Shown here: positions 63,816 to 64,000 of the stretch, one piece after another
How the letters are laid out: every line of letters starts with the position of its first letter
Position numbering within the stretch: the stretch's first letter is position 1
Origin: Arsukibacterium sp.
GTDB taxonomy: Bacteria; Pseudomonadota; Gammaproteobacteria; Enterobacterales; Alteromonadaceae
Length of the DNA stretch: 64,000 bases
Direction of reading: 5' to 3'
Assembly: GCF_018402695.1 (NCBI RefSeq)
Contig: NZ_JAGYIM010000008.1
Coordinates: 62,001 to 126,000, forward strand
Program-made: the position numbers and the translations under genes
Notes under the pieces: generated by a model
The model's database searches: none
What the model saw: only the letters and a program-made list of their open reading frames with translations
Told to the model about the DNA's origin: nothing

Positions 63816-64000
63816 CGGTTTACGGTTTCAACTTACCTAGTATCAAAGGCACTACATTACTTGGTTTGCCAGCTAATTTAAACCTTTTTAGTGTGAAAGA
63901 CTGCCTGGACCAGTAGGAATTTTGTCCAGAATTTATGAAACTGGTTAGAAAACATCCAAACGATGATTTCAGGGCTTAAATTGCAGTGGGTTTGGCGGAT

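Noticed and set aside
63963-64000. ATG at the right edge starting a plus-strand gene
   Set aside because: Only 12 codons are visible and no ribosome-binding site precedes it; cannot be supported from this window.

Overview
The window is chromosomal DNA of a gammaproteobacterium. Gene content and order point to the Alteromonadales/Rheinheimera-Alishewanella-Arsukibacterium neighbourhood. This is an inference from a HexR-controlled Entner-Doudoroff operon, a 180-kDa-type NAD-glutamate dehydrogenase, the fabA/rmf/uup/rlmKL/zapC/pyrD block, GlyGly-CTERM-like sorting, and a dispersed palindromic repeat of a type I associate with these genera; no database was searched. Genes are densely packed. I see no phage, insertion sequence or CRISPR array.

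Layout. Positions 1-3.3 kb hold a truncated HDOD protein, Dps and the ABC-F protein YbiT. Positions 3.4-14 kb are the central carbon block. A minus-strand operon zwf-pgl-edd-glk-eda takes glucose to pyruvate plus glyceraldehyde-3-phosphate. It diverges from its regulator hexR, which is followed by pykA, and good HexR palindromes sit before both zwf and pykA. A drug/metabolite-type exporter and an ATP-type phosphofructokinase follow, so the ED route and an EMP-type enzyme coexist. Positions 14-20.4 kb hold a LytS/LytTR two-component pair, a thioesterase, an M61 peptidase, an M23 peptidase, a tandem PTPS-like protein and a small hypothetical protein.

Positions 20.5-28 kb and 40.1-46.7 kb carry fabA, rmf, DUF3466, uup, a glutaredoxin-like protein and rlmKL, then zapC, pyrD and gdhB. 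From recall of the E. coli pyrD-zapC-rlmKL-uup-rmf-fabA region, order and relative orientation match. The block is interrupted at 28-40 kb, beginning at an initiator tRNA gene followed by a decayed tRNA copy. The interruption holds SelO, a PAP2 phosphatase, a glycosyltransferase, RmuC, a diguanylate cyclase, an atypical Nramp protein, a solute-binding protein, a nucleotide pyrophosphatase/phosphodiesterase, a PHB-depolymerase-like esterase and a methyltransferase.

Positions 46.9-53.9 kb are the least understood part: a minus-strand cassette of a DUF1302 outer-membrane-like protein, a DUF1329 periplasmic protein, a YCF48 propeller and an MMPL/RND transporter. It looks like an envelope-spanning route for a hydrophobic substrate. 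A strong terminator and a 10-bp inverted repeat split it into two halves. Positions 54.2-64 kb hold DUF2835, pepN, nhaC-type and SNF-type sodium-coupled transporters, a 143-bp MITE-like repeat, then msrC, an unknown acidic protein, proQ and prc in one minus-strand run.
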